Notes: generated from the letters alone by a model not told the origin. Positions 36,023-45,320 are shown, counted from the stretch's first letter. The stretch: DNA of 64,000 nucleotides from G963665925 sp963665925 (GCA_963665925.1 OY762511.1:248001-312000), one strand, 5' to 3'. Numbers and translations are program-made.

Positions 36023-37044
36023 AGTAGGACCCCCTTATCGCCAGCTTCAACCGTACCGATGACAACAGGTTTTTCCCCTGCTTCACAAAGAACTGAAACA
36101 GCCTTCTCTGCATCATCCGCACTCACTGCGATTACAAAGCCAATGCCCATATTAAATGTGTGGAACATTTCCAGTGTTTCTAGTTTTCCGTAAGACTGGA
36201 GCAGTTCGAATATTTCTGGTTTCTCCCATTTGCTTTCTTGAACCTCAGCCTGCAGACCCTCTGGAAGCATTCTAGGAATGTTCTCATGGAAGCCACCACC
36301 CGTAATGTGACTCATGCCATGGACATCCACTTCCTTAAGAAGGGCAGTTACTGGCTTTACATAAAGCTTTGTCGGTTCAATCAAGTACTCGCCAAGCGTC
36401 TTGCCCGAATTTCCGATTATATCTGATACATCCATGCCAGCCTTGTCAAAGAATATTCTTCTTACAAGGGAGTAGCCGTTAGAGTGTACGCCACTTGACG
36501 GAAGACCGATCAGCACATCACCTGCTGCGACCTTGCTGCCGTCGATAAGGCTTTCACGCTCCACAACACCAACTGCAAATCCAGCCATGTCGTATTCGCC
36601 ATCTGCATAAAAGCCTGGCATTTCTGCTGTCTCGCCCCCAAGAAGCGCCATGCCCGACTGACGGCATCCTTCAGCCACACCGCTTACGAGGTGTGCTGCT
36701 TTTTCCGCTTCAAGATGACCTGTTGCAATGTAGTCAAGGAAGAAAAGCGGCTCTGCACCCTGACAGAGAATATCATTCGCGCACATCGCCACAAGGTCGA
36801 CGCCCACCGTATCATGCTTGTCTGTCAGAAAAGCGATTTTCAGCTTGGTTCCTACACCGTCTGTACCCGATACCAGAACCGGATCCTTGTAGGTGCCCAG
36901 TCTGAAAAGCCCACCGAAGCTTCCTAAATCTCCGATGACCCTGTCGCTGAATGTGCTGCGCACATGTTCCTTCATAAGCTGTACTGCTTTATAACCTTCT
37001 TCAACATTTACGCCTGCTTCGGCGTATGCCTGACGATTCTCCAT
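36013..37044 (-). CDS. purM: Phosphoribosylformylglycinamidine cyclo-ligase PurM
   Basis: AIR synthetase, 343 aa. Features YAEAGVNVEEGYKAV at the start, the ATP-binding VSGTDGVGTKLKIAF, DLVAMCANDILCQGAEPLFFLDY, GGETAEMPG and HITGGGFHENIPRML. Twelve bases after purF, overlapping purN. Confidence 0.97.
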   Translation of the reverse strand: MENRQAYAEAGVNVEEGYKAVQLMKEHVRSTFSDRVIGDLGSFGGLFRLGTYKDPVLVSGTDGVGTKLKIAFLTDKHDTVGVDLVAMCANDILCQGAEPLFFLDYIATGHLEAEKAAHLVSGVAEGCRQSGMALLGGETAEMPGFYADGEYDMAGFAVGVVERESLIDGSKVAAGDVLIGLPSSGVHSNGYSLVRRIFFDKAGMDVSDIIGNSGKTLGEYLIEPTKLYVKPVTALLKEVDVHGMSHITGGGFHENIPRMLPEGLQAEVQESKWEKPEIFELLQSYGKLETLEMFHTFNMGIGFVIAVSADDAEKAVSVLCEAGEKPVVIGTVEAGDKGVLLCP

Positions 37045-37055
37045 AATTTTCTCTC

Positions 37056-38471
37056 CTAGCGTTTTTCAAAGACAAACTTTGAATCAATCTTCGGAACTGC
37101 CATCGGGTATCTGCCGCTGAAGCATGCTGTACATAGCTCACCAGGCTTGCCGATTGACTCAATCAGACCCGGAATGTCGATGTATCCAAGGCTGTCTGCT
37201 CCAATCATTTCACAAATTTCGTCCACTGATTTGTCAGCACCTGCAAGCTGCTTGCGACTTGGCGTATCTATACCAAAGTAGCATGAATGCATTACAGGAG
37301 GAGAACTGATCCGTACATGTACTTCTGTCGCACCGGCCTCTTTGAGCATGGCAACAATCCTGCTCATTGTAGTGCCGCGCACAATAGAGTCGTCTACAAG
37401 AACAAGACGCTTTCCTCTTACGTTGTCCTTGAGCACATTCAGCTTCAGTCGCACTGCGAGCTCACGTGCCTTCTGGTCTGGCTGAATGAATGTACGTCCA
37501 AGATATTTATTCTTTATAAGGCCGATTCCAAAAGGAATGCCTGATTTTTCTGCGAAACCAATTGCTGCAGCAGTTCCTGAATCTGGCACTGCGACAACCA
37601 GGTCCGCCTCTGCCGGATGATTGTCTGCCAAAATCTGACCCGCATGATGTCTTGCTGTATAGACGTTGCAGCCTTCAATATCACTGTCAGGACGTGCAAA
37701 GTATACATACTCAAATGAACAAAGCGCCTTAGTGCACGCTTCTGTGTACATAATTGACTCTACGCCGTTTTCATCGATGATAACAAGCTCACCTGGCTCA
37801 ATATCGCGTACAACTTCTGCGCCGACTACATCAAGGGCACAGCTCTCTGATGCCAGAACGAAGCCTTCATCGGTCTTTCCAAGAATCAGTGGACGCAGTC
37901 CGTATGGATCTCTAACGCCAATCAGCTTGCCATCGCATAAAATTACAAGCGCAAATGATCCTTGTACCAGTCTCAGCGCCTGAATGACAGCTTCCTTATA
38001 TCCCATTTTGTAGTTGCGCGCAATCAGGTTGGCAATAACCTCACTGTCGATTGATGTTTGGAAAATCGTACCTTGATCTTCAAGCTCGTCGCGAATTTCC
38101 ATTGCATTTACAAGGTTTCCGTTATGAGCAAGTGCAATACTGCCACCCTTGTACTGAACAACCAGTGGCTGAGCATTGCTCACATAGCTCTCACCAGTTG
38201 TCGAGTAACGCACGTGACCGATACCGATACCACCATGAAGCTTATTCACGATCTTGTCTGTAAAAATTTCTTGAACAAGACCCATCTCTTTATAGTATTT
38301 CATTCCCCCGCCGTTTTGTACTGCAATACCAGCACTTTCCTGGCCTCTATGCTGAAGAGCAACCAGACCAAAGCACAGCATTTGCGCTACAGATTTCTGT
38401 TCAGGCGCGTAAATTCCGATAACACCGCATTCTTCATGCAGGTGATCGTCTAAAATCTCATGACTAAGCAT
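37056..38471 (-). CDS. purF: Amidophosphoribosyltransferase PurF
   Basis: Commits PRPP to purine synthesis. 471 aa. A propeptide of about 14 residues (MLSHEILDDHLHEE) precedes the catalytic Cys15 (ECGVIGIYA), as in B. subtilis PurF, which carries a 4Fe-4S cluster; four candidate Cys ligands are spread through the C-terminal half (CNVY, MHSCYFGID, CEMIGAD, LCTACFSGRYP). PRPP-binding motif LVLVDDSIVRGTT. GGAGG precedes the ATG; 14 bases after purC. Confidence 0.97.
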   Translation of the reverse strand: MLSHEILDDHLHEECGVIGIYAPEQKSVAQMLCFGLVALQHRGQESAGIAVQNGGGMKYYKEMGLVQEIFTDKIVNKLHGGIGIGHVRYSTTGESYVSNAQPLVVQYKGGSIALAHNGNLVNAMEIRDELEDQGTIFQTSIDSEVIANLIARNYKMGYKEAVIQALRLVQGSFALVILCDGKLIGVRDPYGLRPLILGKTDEGFVLASESCALDVVGAEVVRDIEPGELVIIDENGVESIMYTEACTKALCSFEYVYFARPDSDIEGCNVYTARHHAGQILADNHPAEADLVVAVPDSGTAAAIGFAEKSGIPFGIGLIKNKYLGRTFIQPDQKARELAVRLKLNVLKDNVRGKRLVLVDDSIVRGTTMSRIVAMLKEAGATEVHVRISSPPVMHSCYFGIDTPSRKQLAGADKSVDEICEMIGADSLGYIDIPGLIESIGKPGELCTACFSGRYPMAVPKIDSKFVFEKR

Positions 38472-38485
38472 CGCACGTCCTCCAA

Positions 38486-39193
38486 TTAGTTTCCTTTAAC
38501 ACGCTTAAGAACTTCCCAGTAGCTTGATTCCACATCACCAAGGTCTCTACGGAATCTATCTTTATCAAGTTTCTTGTTTGTTTCCTTATCCCAGAAACGG
38601 CAAGTGTCAGGAGAAATCTCATCAGCTAGGATGACTTGACCCTCAAACAGACCGAACTCAAGTTTGAAGTCAATCAGCTTGATGCCACGTGCATCGAAAA
38701 ACTCTTTCATCATATCGTTTACTTGGTGTGCATATTTCTTAATTGTATCAATTTGTGCCTCAGTTGCAAGCTCTAGAGCAAGTGCATGGTCATCATTGAT
38801 AAGCGGATCGCCCAGATCGTCGTCCTTCAGGCAAAACTCCAGAACTGTCTTTGCAAGTGGAGAACCTTCCTCAACGCCCAGTCGCTTTGAGAAAGAACCT
38901 GCAGCCACATTTCGGATGATGACTTCAAGAGGAAGAATCGTAACTGCCTTTACAAGCATCTCACGATCGCTCAGAAGTTTTACGAAGTGTGTCGGAACAC
39001 CGTTTGCCTCAAGTGCTTCAAACATGATTGCTGACATTTGGTTGTTTACAACACCCTTTTCAGAAATCTGTCCCTTTTTCACACCGTTAAATGCTGTAGC
39101 GTCGTCTTTGTATTCAACAATGTATTCTGATGCATCGTCTGTCTTATATACTTTCTTGGCTTTTCCTTCATATAGCATTTCAAGCTTCGTCAT
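38486..39193 (-). CDS. purC: SAICAR synthetase PurC
   Basis: Adds aspartate to CAIR using ATP. 235 aa, with EMLYEGKAKKVYKTDD at the start, EVIIRNVAAGSFSKRLGVEEG, and LIDFKLEFGLFEGQVILADEISPDTCRFWD. I take the ATG at 39193, six bases after GGAGG; a longer in-frame reading starts before this ribosome-binding site. It is 110 bases after purE, the widest gap in the operon. Confidence 0.96.
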   Translation of the reverse strand: MTKLEMLYEGKAKKVYKTDDASEYIVEYKDDATAFNGVKKGQISEKGVVNNQMSAIMFEALEANGVPTHFVKLLSDREMLVKAVTILPLEVIIRNVAAGSFSKRLGVEEGSPLAKTVLEFCLKDDDLGDPLINDDHALALELATEAQIDTIKKYAHQVNDMMKEFFDARGIKLIDFKLEFGLFEGQVILADEISPDTCRFWDKETNKKLDKDRFRRDLGDVESSYWEVLKRVKGN

Positions 39194-39303
39194 TGTAATC
39201 CTCCATTCACCGTTCACATATTCCAATCAACTTTTTCACAATTCCAATTCATGGTACGCTTACATTTTCATGCGTTTATTTATACTTTAGATTTGATATT
39301 ACG

Positions 39304-39789
39304 CTAGATTTGAGACTGAATATTTTTGTCCTTCTCAATTACAGCTTCTTGCATTTCCACTCTGTAAGCTTTAAGTCTTTCTCTAAGCTCAGGATATTTA
39401 ACGCTTAGGATGTGTACAGCCAGAAGTGCTGCGTTCTCAGCGCCGTTGATTGCAACAGTCGCAACAGGAATGCCTGATGGCATCTGAACAATTGAGAGAA
39501 GTGAGTCCAGACCGTCCATTGTTGAAGATTTAATTGGTAGACCAATAACAGGCAGTGTTGTCAGTGCCGCGATCACACCAGGCAGGTGCGCTGCTTTTCC
39601 AGCTGCCCCTATAAGAACTTCAATGCCTCTTTCTTCTGCACTTTCTGCATAAGCTACAGCAAGTCCAGGTGTTCTGTGTGCCGACATAACACGTACTTCG
39701 TACTCTACACCGAATTTTTTAAGTACACTTAGACCCTTTTGAACTACCGCCAGGTCTGAGTCGCTTCCCATTAAAATGCCAACCTTCAT
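39304..39789 (-). CDS. purE: N5-CAIR mutase PurE (class I)
   Basis: 161-aa carboxyphosphoribosylaminoimidazole mutase. KVGILMGSDSDLAVVQKG at the N-terminus, MSAHRTPG, and GAAGKAAHLPGVIAALTTLPVIGLPI form the active site. The ATG at 39789 follows GGAGGGT; an upstream TTG overlaps the ribosome-binding site. No purK is adjacent, which leaves open whether N5-CAIR or direct carboxylation is used. First structural gene of purECFMNHD. Confidence 0.95.
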   Translation of the reverse strand: MKVGILMGSDSDLAVVQKGLSVLKKFGVEYEVRVMSAHRTPGLAVAYAESAEERGIEVLIGAAGKAAHLPGVIAALTTLPVIGLPIKSSTMDGLDSLLSIVQMPSGIPVATVAINGAENAALLAVHILSVKYPELRERLKAYRVEMQEAVIEKDKNIQSQI

Positions 39790-39875
39790 AAAGTTACCCT
39801 CCAAAGTTCATTGATAATCTGCTGTTTTTAAAGCAATCCCCCTGCGGATGCTTCTTACTTTTTCTTACATTAGAA

Positions 39876-39906
39876 ACGCCCTCTTCGCTAGGCGCAAAGA
39901 GAGCGT
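39876..39906 (-). promoter_or_regulatory. Leader hairpin before purE (attenuator candidate)
   Basis: ACGCTCTCTT pairs with AAGAGGGCGT (one G-U), with an inner CGC / GCG. Only GTTTCTAAT follows on the minus strand, so it is a weak terminator at best. The stop codon of the leader ORF (39888-39890) lies in its apical part, so a translating ribosome would melt it. Confidence 0.5.
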
Positions 39907-39962
39907 AAATGATCGTCTATGGTTTTTGGATTCTGTTGCCCGATAATCTGTGAGATTTTCAT
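39888..39962 (-). CDS. 24-codon leader ORF upstream of purE
   Basis: Small frame beginning MKISQIIGQQ and ending RSLCA, with GGAGG eight bases before the ATG. It lies between the strong pur promoter and purE, and its stop falls inside the leader hairpin. No run of a regulatory amino acid is seen (two Gln in a row and two Ile at most), so a classical amino-acid attenuator is not obvious. Too short to judge by composition; function unknown. It may be a regulatory leader peptide or a small translated RNA segment. Confidence 0.5.
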   Translation of the reverse strand: MKISQIIGQQNPKTIDDHLRSLCA

Positions 39963-40018
39963 GACGCCGACCTCCAAACCTGTACCCTGTCACTAAAAAT
40001 ACGTTTAATCACAAACTC

Positions 40019-40047
40019 ATATTAGCAAGGGTAAGCAGACGTGTCAA
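40019..40047 (-). promoter_or_regulatory. Sigma-A promoter of purECFMNHD
   Basis: Consensus TTGACA, 17 bases, TAATAT on the minus strand. It gives a leader of about 220 bases containing the small ORF and hairpin. No terminator is visible between purL and this promoter, so purL read-through is possible as well. Confidence 0.85.
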
Positions 40048-40135
40048 CCTAAAAAGCGAATTATTAACAAATATTTTATTGTATAGTCCGTTATATTAAT
40101 CGAACTTTAGTTGCGCTAATGTATTTTATTCTTCG

Positions 40136-43100
40136 TTATCCTTTGAAGTAACGTACACCTGCTTCAAAGAGCATCATGTCCTTTGCACCAGGAATGTTTC
40201 TATATAGGCCGTTTCCAATTCGCTCAACGTGGCCCATCTTTCCAAGGATTCTGCCGTCAGCACTTGTGATGCCTTCAATGGCATTGACTGAACCGTTGAT
40301 GTTGTATCTGCCATCCATAGTAGGGTTCCCCTCTGGATCCACATACTGTGTTGCAATCTGGCCATTGTCCATGAGTCTCTTGAATGTTTCATCGTCACAT
40401 ACGAATCGGCCTTCACCGTGGCTGAATGCCGTAGAGTATACCGAATCCACCTCTGTCAGGTTAAGCCATGGCGACAGATTGGATGCAACTCGAACATCTG
40501 CCATGCGGCTTACGTGACGTCCGATTGTATTAAATGTAAGTGTAGGGCTGTTATCCTTTAATGTACGGATATCGCCGTATGGAAGCAGACCCAGCTTAAC
40601 AAGTGCCTGGAATCCGTTACAGATGCCCAGCATCAGTCCGTCATTTTCATTCAGGTGCTTCATGATTGCTTCAGCAAGCTTTGGATTTCTAAATACAGAA
40701 GCGATAAATTTGCCCGAACCTGCCGGCTCGTCGCCTGCACTGAAGCCACCTGGAAGTGCGATGATCTGACTGGACAGAATCGCCTTTTCAAATGCGTCTA
40801 TAGACTCTGCAATAGCTTGAGGCGTCAGGTTTCTCAGCACGATGCTCTCAACCTCTGCGCCCGCCTTCTCAAAAGCGCTGATTGTATCGTATTCACAGTT
40901 TGTTCCCGGGAATACCGGAACAAATACCTTTGGTTTTGCAATTTTGTTCTTAGCGACACTGAAGCAGCCTTTGTCATATGACACCTTAAGTGCCTCACCT
41001 GTCTCAGGCATGTGCTCAGGGAAGATCTTGTCAAGCGGCGCTGCCCAAGTCTTATAAAGGTCTTCCAGTGTGCATTTTTCATTTTTATAGATAAAGAGCT
41101 TGTCAAAAGTTGTCTTTCCGATTTCTATGAACTCAGAACCGCTCAGATCAGCATCCTTTGAAACTTCAAGTAGGATACCGCCGAGTTCAGGTCTGAAAAG
41201 TGTCTCTACATCGACACTGTCATTGATTTGAACACCAATTCTATTGCCAAGGGTCATTTTAGCAAGTGCAGAAGCGATGCCGCCGTACTCTACTGCCATG
41301 GCAGCTCTGACTTCATCTGCAGCCATCGCGCTTAGAATCTTGTCATAGCCCGCTTTGAGTTCTGCAACTTCATAAGTTTCATTAGCACTGCGCTTTGGCA
41401 TAAATGCAACCAGCTTGGAGTCTGCTGATTTCAGTTCTTGAGAAATGACATTTCGAATGTCCACAACCTTGAGTGCAAATGTGATTGCTGTTGGAGGAAC
41501 GTCGATTTCATTAAATGTACCAGACATGGAATCCTTGCCGCCGATTGCTGGAACTTCGAAGTCTTCCTGGGCTTGAAGTGCGCCAAGAAGTGCGCTGAAA
41601 GGCTTGCCCCATTTCTCAGGATTTTCGCCCAAACGCTCGAAGTACTCCTGCATGGACAGGCGCAGACCCTTGTATCCAGCGCCTACTGCTACTGCTTTTG
41701 CTACAGCCTGGACAACACTGTAGTATCCGCCGTGGAAAGGGCTCCACTTGCCGATTTTCGGATCGTAGCCGTATGTCATGACTGTGCCTGTTGTTGTTTC
41801 CTTGCCGAATACAGGCACCTTTGCAGCCATACCTTGCGCTGGTGTTGCCTGATACTTGCCGCCGAAAGGCATCAGGACCGTGTTTGTGCCGATTGTAGAG
41901 TCAAAATGCTCCACAAGGCCCTTCTGGCTTGCAATGTTAAGGTCTGAAAGTGCAGTGTTCAGTTTGTCGAGGAATGATGCACCCTCAAACGCCGTATTGT
42001 CTTCAAAATAAGTTGTCTCTGCCTTAGGACCGGCAACCTTGATTGGCATTTCACCGCGCACGCCGTTTGTATCCAGGAAGGCACGTTCAATATCAAAGAT
42101 TGCGTCGCCTTTCCAGAACATACGCAGACGACCTGTATCTGTAACCTTTGCAGCAACCACGGCTTCCAGGTTTTCTTCTTCTGCCAGCCTGATGAACTTA
42201 TCTACATTTTCAGGAGAAAGAACAACAGCCATACGCTCCTGCGACTCAGAAATCGCAAGCTCTGTCCCGTCAAGACCGCTGTATTTTACAGGAACTGTAT
42301 CCAGATTTATATCGATAGAGTCTGCCAGCTCACCAATGGCTACTGATACGCCACCAGCTCCGAAGTCATTACTCTTCTTGATCAGCTGGCTAGCCAGTGG
42401 ATTTCTGAACAGACGCTGAATTTTTCTCTCTTCTGGCGGATTGCCCTTTTGTACTTCGGCACCTGCCGTATGGATACTCTCTTCAGTCTGAACCTTACTT
42501 GAACCTGTCGCACCGCCAATGCCGTCACGGCCTGTACGGCCGCCCACCATAACGATGATGTCGCCGTCTTCAGGAGAAAGACGCACAACGTTGGACTTTG
42601 GCGCAGCACCGACTACAGCACCGACCTCCATACGCTTAGCAACAAAGTCAGGATCATAAACTTCAGCTACATGGCCTGTTGCAAGACCGATCTGGTTTCC
42701 GTAACCACTGAATCCGAGTGCAGCTTCCTGTGTGATTTTCTTTTGAGGCAACTTGCCTGCGAGAGTCTCTTCAATTGGTGTTCTTGGATCAGCGGCACCT
42801 GTCAGACGCATTGAATGGTACACATACGAACGGCCTGAAAGCGGATCGCGAATCGCACCGCCAAGACAAGTTGACGCACCGCCGTATGGTTCGATTTCTG
42901 TTGGGTGGTTGTGTGTTTCGTTCTTGAACATGATCAGGTAAGGCACACCAACACCATCTACATCCACTTCAGCTTCAATGCTGCACGCGTTGATTTCTTC
43001 AGTGACTTCCATGTCTGCCAGTCTTCCATCTGCCACCTGTTGTCTCATTTCTATTGTTGCAAGATCCATCAGACACATTGGCTTCTCCGTACGGCCAAGT

Positions 43101-43888
43101 GCATCACGCATTGCCTTGTATCTTTCAAAGCTTGCCTTTACCGGCTCAGTCAGTACATGGTCCTCAATTGCCACTTCACTGAATTCTGTCATAAAAGTTG
43201 TGTGACGGCAGTGATCTGACCAGTATGTATCGATCACTTTGAGCTCTGTGATTGTAGGAACACGATTCGCTTCATTCTTGAAGTAGGCCTGACAATGCGC
43301 CAGATCCTGAAGTGTCATGGCAAATCCCTGCTCAGCTCTAAATGCAGCCAGGTCTTCCGTTGACAACGTATTGAATCCTTCAAGAACACGAACGGCTTCT
43401 GGTACCGGTGCTTCCTCAGCCAGCTTTGCAGGAACTTCCAGGGCAACTTCGCAGGCTTCAACCGGATTGATGAGGTAAGTCTTGATGCTTTCAAACTCAG
43501 CCTCTGAGACCTTACCGCTGATGATGTAGATTGTCGATGCCTGAACCGTTGGTCTTTCCTTCATTGTAAGCAGCTCTATACACTGCTCCGCTGAATCTGC
43601 ACGCTGGTCAAACTGACCTGTCAAAAGACGTACGCGGAAGGCCTTGTCGTCTGCGGTCAGTTCAGGAAGTGTGTCATACACATCATCAACGTTGGGCTCT
43701 GAAAGAACTTCATTCTTAACCGGCTCCATTTCGCCTTCGTCCATACCTTCTATATCATATACATGGATAATGCGAAGATTCTCAATACCGGCAATGTGCA
43801 GGCTCTCTTTCAAGTCCTTTTTCGTGCCGTTTGCTTCTACATCAAATCCTGTTTTTTTCTCTACGTAAATCCTAACCACTTTGCTCAT
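40136..43888 (-). CDS. purL: Phosphoribosylformylglycinamidine synthase PurL, single-chain form
   Basis: FGAM synthase, about 1250 aa: the long form that fuses PurS-like, PurL and glutaminase (PurQ) parts. N-terminal PurS-like region (1-130), linker helix with DTYWSDHCRHTTF, synthetase domains (FKNETHNHPTEIEPYGGASTCLGGAIRD; GGRTGRDGIGGATGSSKV), and C-terminal triad glutaminase with nucleophile Cys in MLGICNGFQAL and PVFPGTNCEYDT. Start at 43888 with GGAGG; a longer frame covers the ribosome-binding site. Divergent from the LysR gene. This form is typical of Proteobacteria and many Clostridia, unlike the PurSQL split of Bacillus. Confidence 0.96.
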   Translation of the reverse strand: MSKVVRIYVEKKTGFDVEANGTKKDLKESLHIAGIENLRIIHVYDIEGMDEGEMEPVKNEVLSEPNVDDVYDTLPELTADDKAFRVRLLTGQFDQRADSAEQCIELLTMKERPTVQASTIYIISGKVSEAEFESIKTYLINPVEACEVALEVPAKLAEEAPVPEAVRVLEGFNTLSTEDLAAFRAEQGFAMTLQDLAHCQAYFKNEANRVPTITELKVIDTYWSDHCRHTTFMTEFSEVAIEDHVLTEPVKASFERYKAMRDALGRTEKPMCLMDLATIEMRQQVADGRLADMEVTEEINACSIEAEVDVDGVGVPYLIMFKNETHNHPTEIEPYGGASTCLGGAIRDPLSGRSYVYHSMRLTGAADPRTPIEETLAGKLPQKKITQEAALGFSGYGNQIGLATGHVAEVYDPDFVAKRMEVGAVVGAAPKSNVVRLSPEDGDIIVMVGGRTGRDGIGGATGSSKVQTEESIHTAGAEVQKGNPPEERKIQRLFRNPLASQLIKKSNDFGAGGVSVAIGELADSIDINLDTVPVKYSGLDGTELAISESQERMAVVLSPENVDKFIRLAEEENLEAVVAAKVTDTGRLRMFWKGDAIFDIERAFLDTNGVRGEMPIKVAGPKAETTYFEDNTAFEGASFLDKLNTALSDLNIASQKGLVEHFDSTIGTNTVLMPFGGKYQATPAQGMAAKVPVFGKETTTGTVMTYGYDPKIGKWSPFHGGYYSVVQAVAKAVAVGAGYKGLRLSMQEYFERLGENPEKWGKPFSALLGALQAQEDFEVPAIGGKDSMSGTFNEIDVPPTAITFALKVVDIRNVISQELKSADSKLVAFMPKRSANETYEVAELKAGYDKILSAMAADEVRAAMAVEYGGIASALAKMTLGNRIGVQINDSVDVETLFRPELGGILLEVSKDADLSGSEFIEIGKTTFDKLFIYKNEKCTLEDLYKTWAAPLDKIFPEHMPETGEALKVSYDKGCFSVAKNKIAKPKVFVPVFPGTNCEYDTISAFEKAGAEVESIVLRNLTPQAIAESIDAFEKAILSSQIIALPGGFSAGDEPAGSGKFIASVFRNPKLAEAIMKHLNENDGLMLGICNGFQALVKLGLLPYGDIRTLKDNSPTLTFNTIGRHVSRMADVRVASNLSPWLNLTEVDSVYSTAFSHGEGRFVCDDETFKRLMDNGQIATQYVDPEGNPTMDGRYNINGSVNAIEGITSADGRILGKMGHVERIGNGLYRNIPGAKDMMLFEAGVRYFKG

Positions 43889-44052
43889 AATGACCTCCAA
43901 GTCGCCGGCCTTGCCTTTCATAAGCAAAGCTGCAGCCGAAATCCTATCATCCAAGACTTTGAATATCCGTTTCTTATCACTGTCAGTTTATCACGCGGCA
44001 TGTTATAATTATAATTAATAATTCTAATCTTTATAATAAGGAGTGCTAATGT

Positions 44053-44949
44053 ATGGAAGTGAACTTCGAACTCTACAAGGTGTTTTTCCACTGCGCAAAG
44101 CTGCTCAGCTATACAAAGGCAGCTGAAGCCCTTTATATAAGCCAATCCGCAGTCAGTCAAAACATTAAGCTTCTTGAATCACAGTTGAGCGTCCAGCTCT
44201 TCGTACGATCAGGCAAGGGCGTCAAACTCACAACAGAAGGGGAATCTCTCTATATGCATGTGGAAAAGGCCTACAATCTCCTGAAATCCGGCGAACAGTA
44301 TCTGGACAGTATCCGGTCCCTCTCAAGTGGTCTTGTGAGAATTGGCGCCAGCGATACCATCAACAAGTATTTTCTGCTTAATCCACTGAAACAATTCCAT
44401 GAGCTTCATCCGCACATTCGTATACAAATCAACAACAGGCCTTCTCCCGTCTCTCAGCGCCTGGTCGAAAGCGGTGAGATCGATATCGGGGTCATCAACC
44501 TTGACCCGGAAAAGAACTATACTGACATGAAAGTCATGCCCCTTGGCAGCTTCAAAAACGTCTTTATTGCACCCACCAAGTGGCAGGATGTTCTTGGTGG
44601 AACCCGGTCTGCAAACACATTGCAGGATTTCGCCCTGATTTCTCTTGAAGAAAAGTCCACAACACGTCGCATTTTCAATCGCTATTTAAAAGAAAACAGC
44701 TTGGAGCTCAGCCCGGAGTTTGAGTTTGGGTCAATGGATCTCATTGTCGAGATGACACGTATTGGCATGGGAATCGGATTCGTAGCTGAGGCTGCTGCAA
44801 GACAGGCCATAGAGTCCGGTGAGGTCTTTATTTTAGACATTATCGAACCCATTCCCAGCATAGATATCGGGCTTGTTTCCAACCCCAAGGTCCCAATGAA
44901 CCTGGCCGCCCAGGCCTTTGTGGAAACGCTGATGGCGTTGAAGGCATAG
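44053..44949 (+). CDS. LysR-family transcriptional regulator
   Basis: 298 aa. N-terminal winged helix-turn-helix (LYKVFFHCAKLLSYTKAAEALYISQSAVSQNIKLLESQLSVQLFVRSGKGVKLTTEGE) and C-terminal effector domain (LVRIGASDTINKYFLLNPLKQFHELHPHIRIQI...). AAGGAG lies upstream. It is transcribed away from purL with 164 bases between, so purL or its own gene are possible targets; LysR regulators usually act on the divergent gene. The effector is unknown. Confidence 0.93.
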   Translation: MEVNFELYKVFFHCAKLLSYTKAAEALYISQSAVSQNIKLLESQLSVQLFVRSGKGVKLTTEGESLYMHVEKAYNLLKSGEQYLDSIRSLSSGLVRIGASDTINKYFLLNPLKQFHELHPHIRIQINNRPSPVSQRLVESGEIDIGVINLDPEKNYTDMKVMPLGSFKNVFIAPTKWQDVLGGTRSANTLQDFALISLEEKSTTRRIFNRYLKENSLELSPEFEFGSMDLIVEMTRIGMGIGFVAEAAARQAIESGEVFILDIIEPIPSIDIGLVSNPKVPMNLAAQAFVETLMALKA

Positions 44950-44988
44950 GTAGGTGGGGAGATTTTGTCTGAGACAGAGTACAGCCTT

Positions 44989-45110
44989 CAGGCTGATGAA
45001 AACTTTGAAAGTCAAGGCGCGGATGAAATCCGCTCTAGGAGCGTACTCACGTACGTGACTGGAGTGGATTTCATCCAGTAACGCAGGATTTCGGAGTTTT
45101 CATCAGCCTG
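44989..45110. repeat. Nested palindromic intergenic element
   Basis: A 122-base imperfect palindrome just past the LysR stop. Outer arms CAGGCTGATGAAAACT (44989-45004) and its exact complement (45095-45110) match over 16 bp; inner arms 45021-45035 and 45062-45076 match over 15 bp with one G-U; the centre holds TCACGTACGTGA. I recall similar elements scattered in clostridial genomes, but only one copy is seen here. It is noncoding and MITE- or REP-like. Confidence 0.7.
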
Positions 45111-45111
45111 A

Positions 45112-45243
45112 GAGCAACCTGTGGTTGCTCATGTCGCTAGTCGCGCCATATAGTTTTAAAAGAAAGAAGCCAGCAATTCATGTGAACATGATTGCTGGCT
45201 TCTTTCTTATAAAACTGCATGGCTTTGTCTTTTCCGTAAAAAA
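45112..45243 (-). repeat. Constant-end/variable-palindrome element, copy 1
   Basis: Plus-strand order: small hairpin GAGCAACC-TGT-GGTTGCTC, constant block 45131-45152 (ATGTCGCTAGTC...CCATATA), a long near-perfect palindrome of about 30-bp arms (45153-45215), then constant block TGCATGGCTTTGTCTT...CGTAAAAAA. Copy 2 at 53818-53949 has the same ends but a different palindrome. The minus-strand T-run of the HesB-like gene terminator joins its edge directly. The palindrome may also act as the LysR terminator, since GGCTTCTTTCTT follows on the plus strand. Confidence 0.75.
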
Positions 45244-45280
45244 GACCCCAAAACGAGATGTTGAATCTCATTTTGAGGTC
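45244..45280. terminator. Bidirectional terminator of the HesB-like gene
   Basis: GACC-CAAAA-GAGAT-type stem pairing with ATCTC-TTTTG-GGTC; TTTTTT follows on the minus strand and TCTTCTTTTTTT on the plus strand. Confidence 0.85.
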
Positions 45281-45320
45281 TCTTCTTTTTTTATACGTGC
45301 ATTTCCTTATTGAGCAGTTC

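Noticed and set aside
39790..40018. Purine riboswitch in the pur leader
   Set aside because: The conserved three-way junction blocks (TATA...GATATGG...GTTTCTACC...) are not found on the minus strand.
40095..40112. PurBox-like AATCGAACTTT
   Set aside because: It matches only the CGAAC core of the Bacillus PurBox, is single and 50 or more bases upstream of the promoter; chance is likely.
43918..44160. Minus-strand frame across the purL-LysR gap
   Set aside because: It overlaps the start of the LysR gene in antisense and the divergent promoter region, with no support as a gene.
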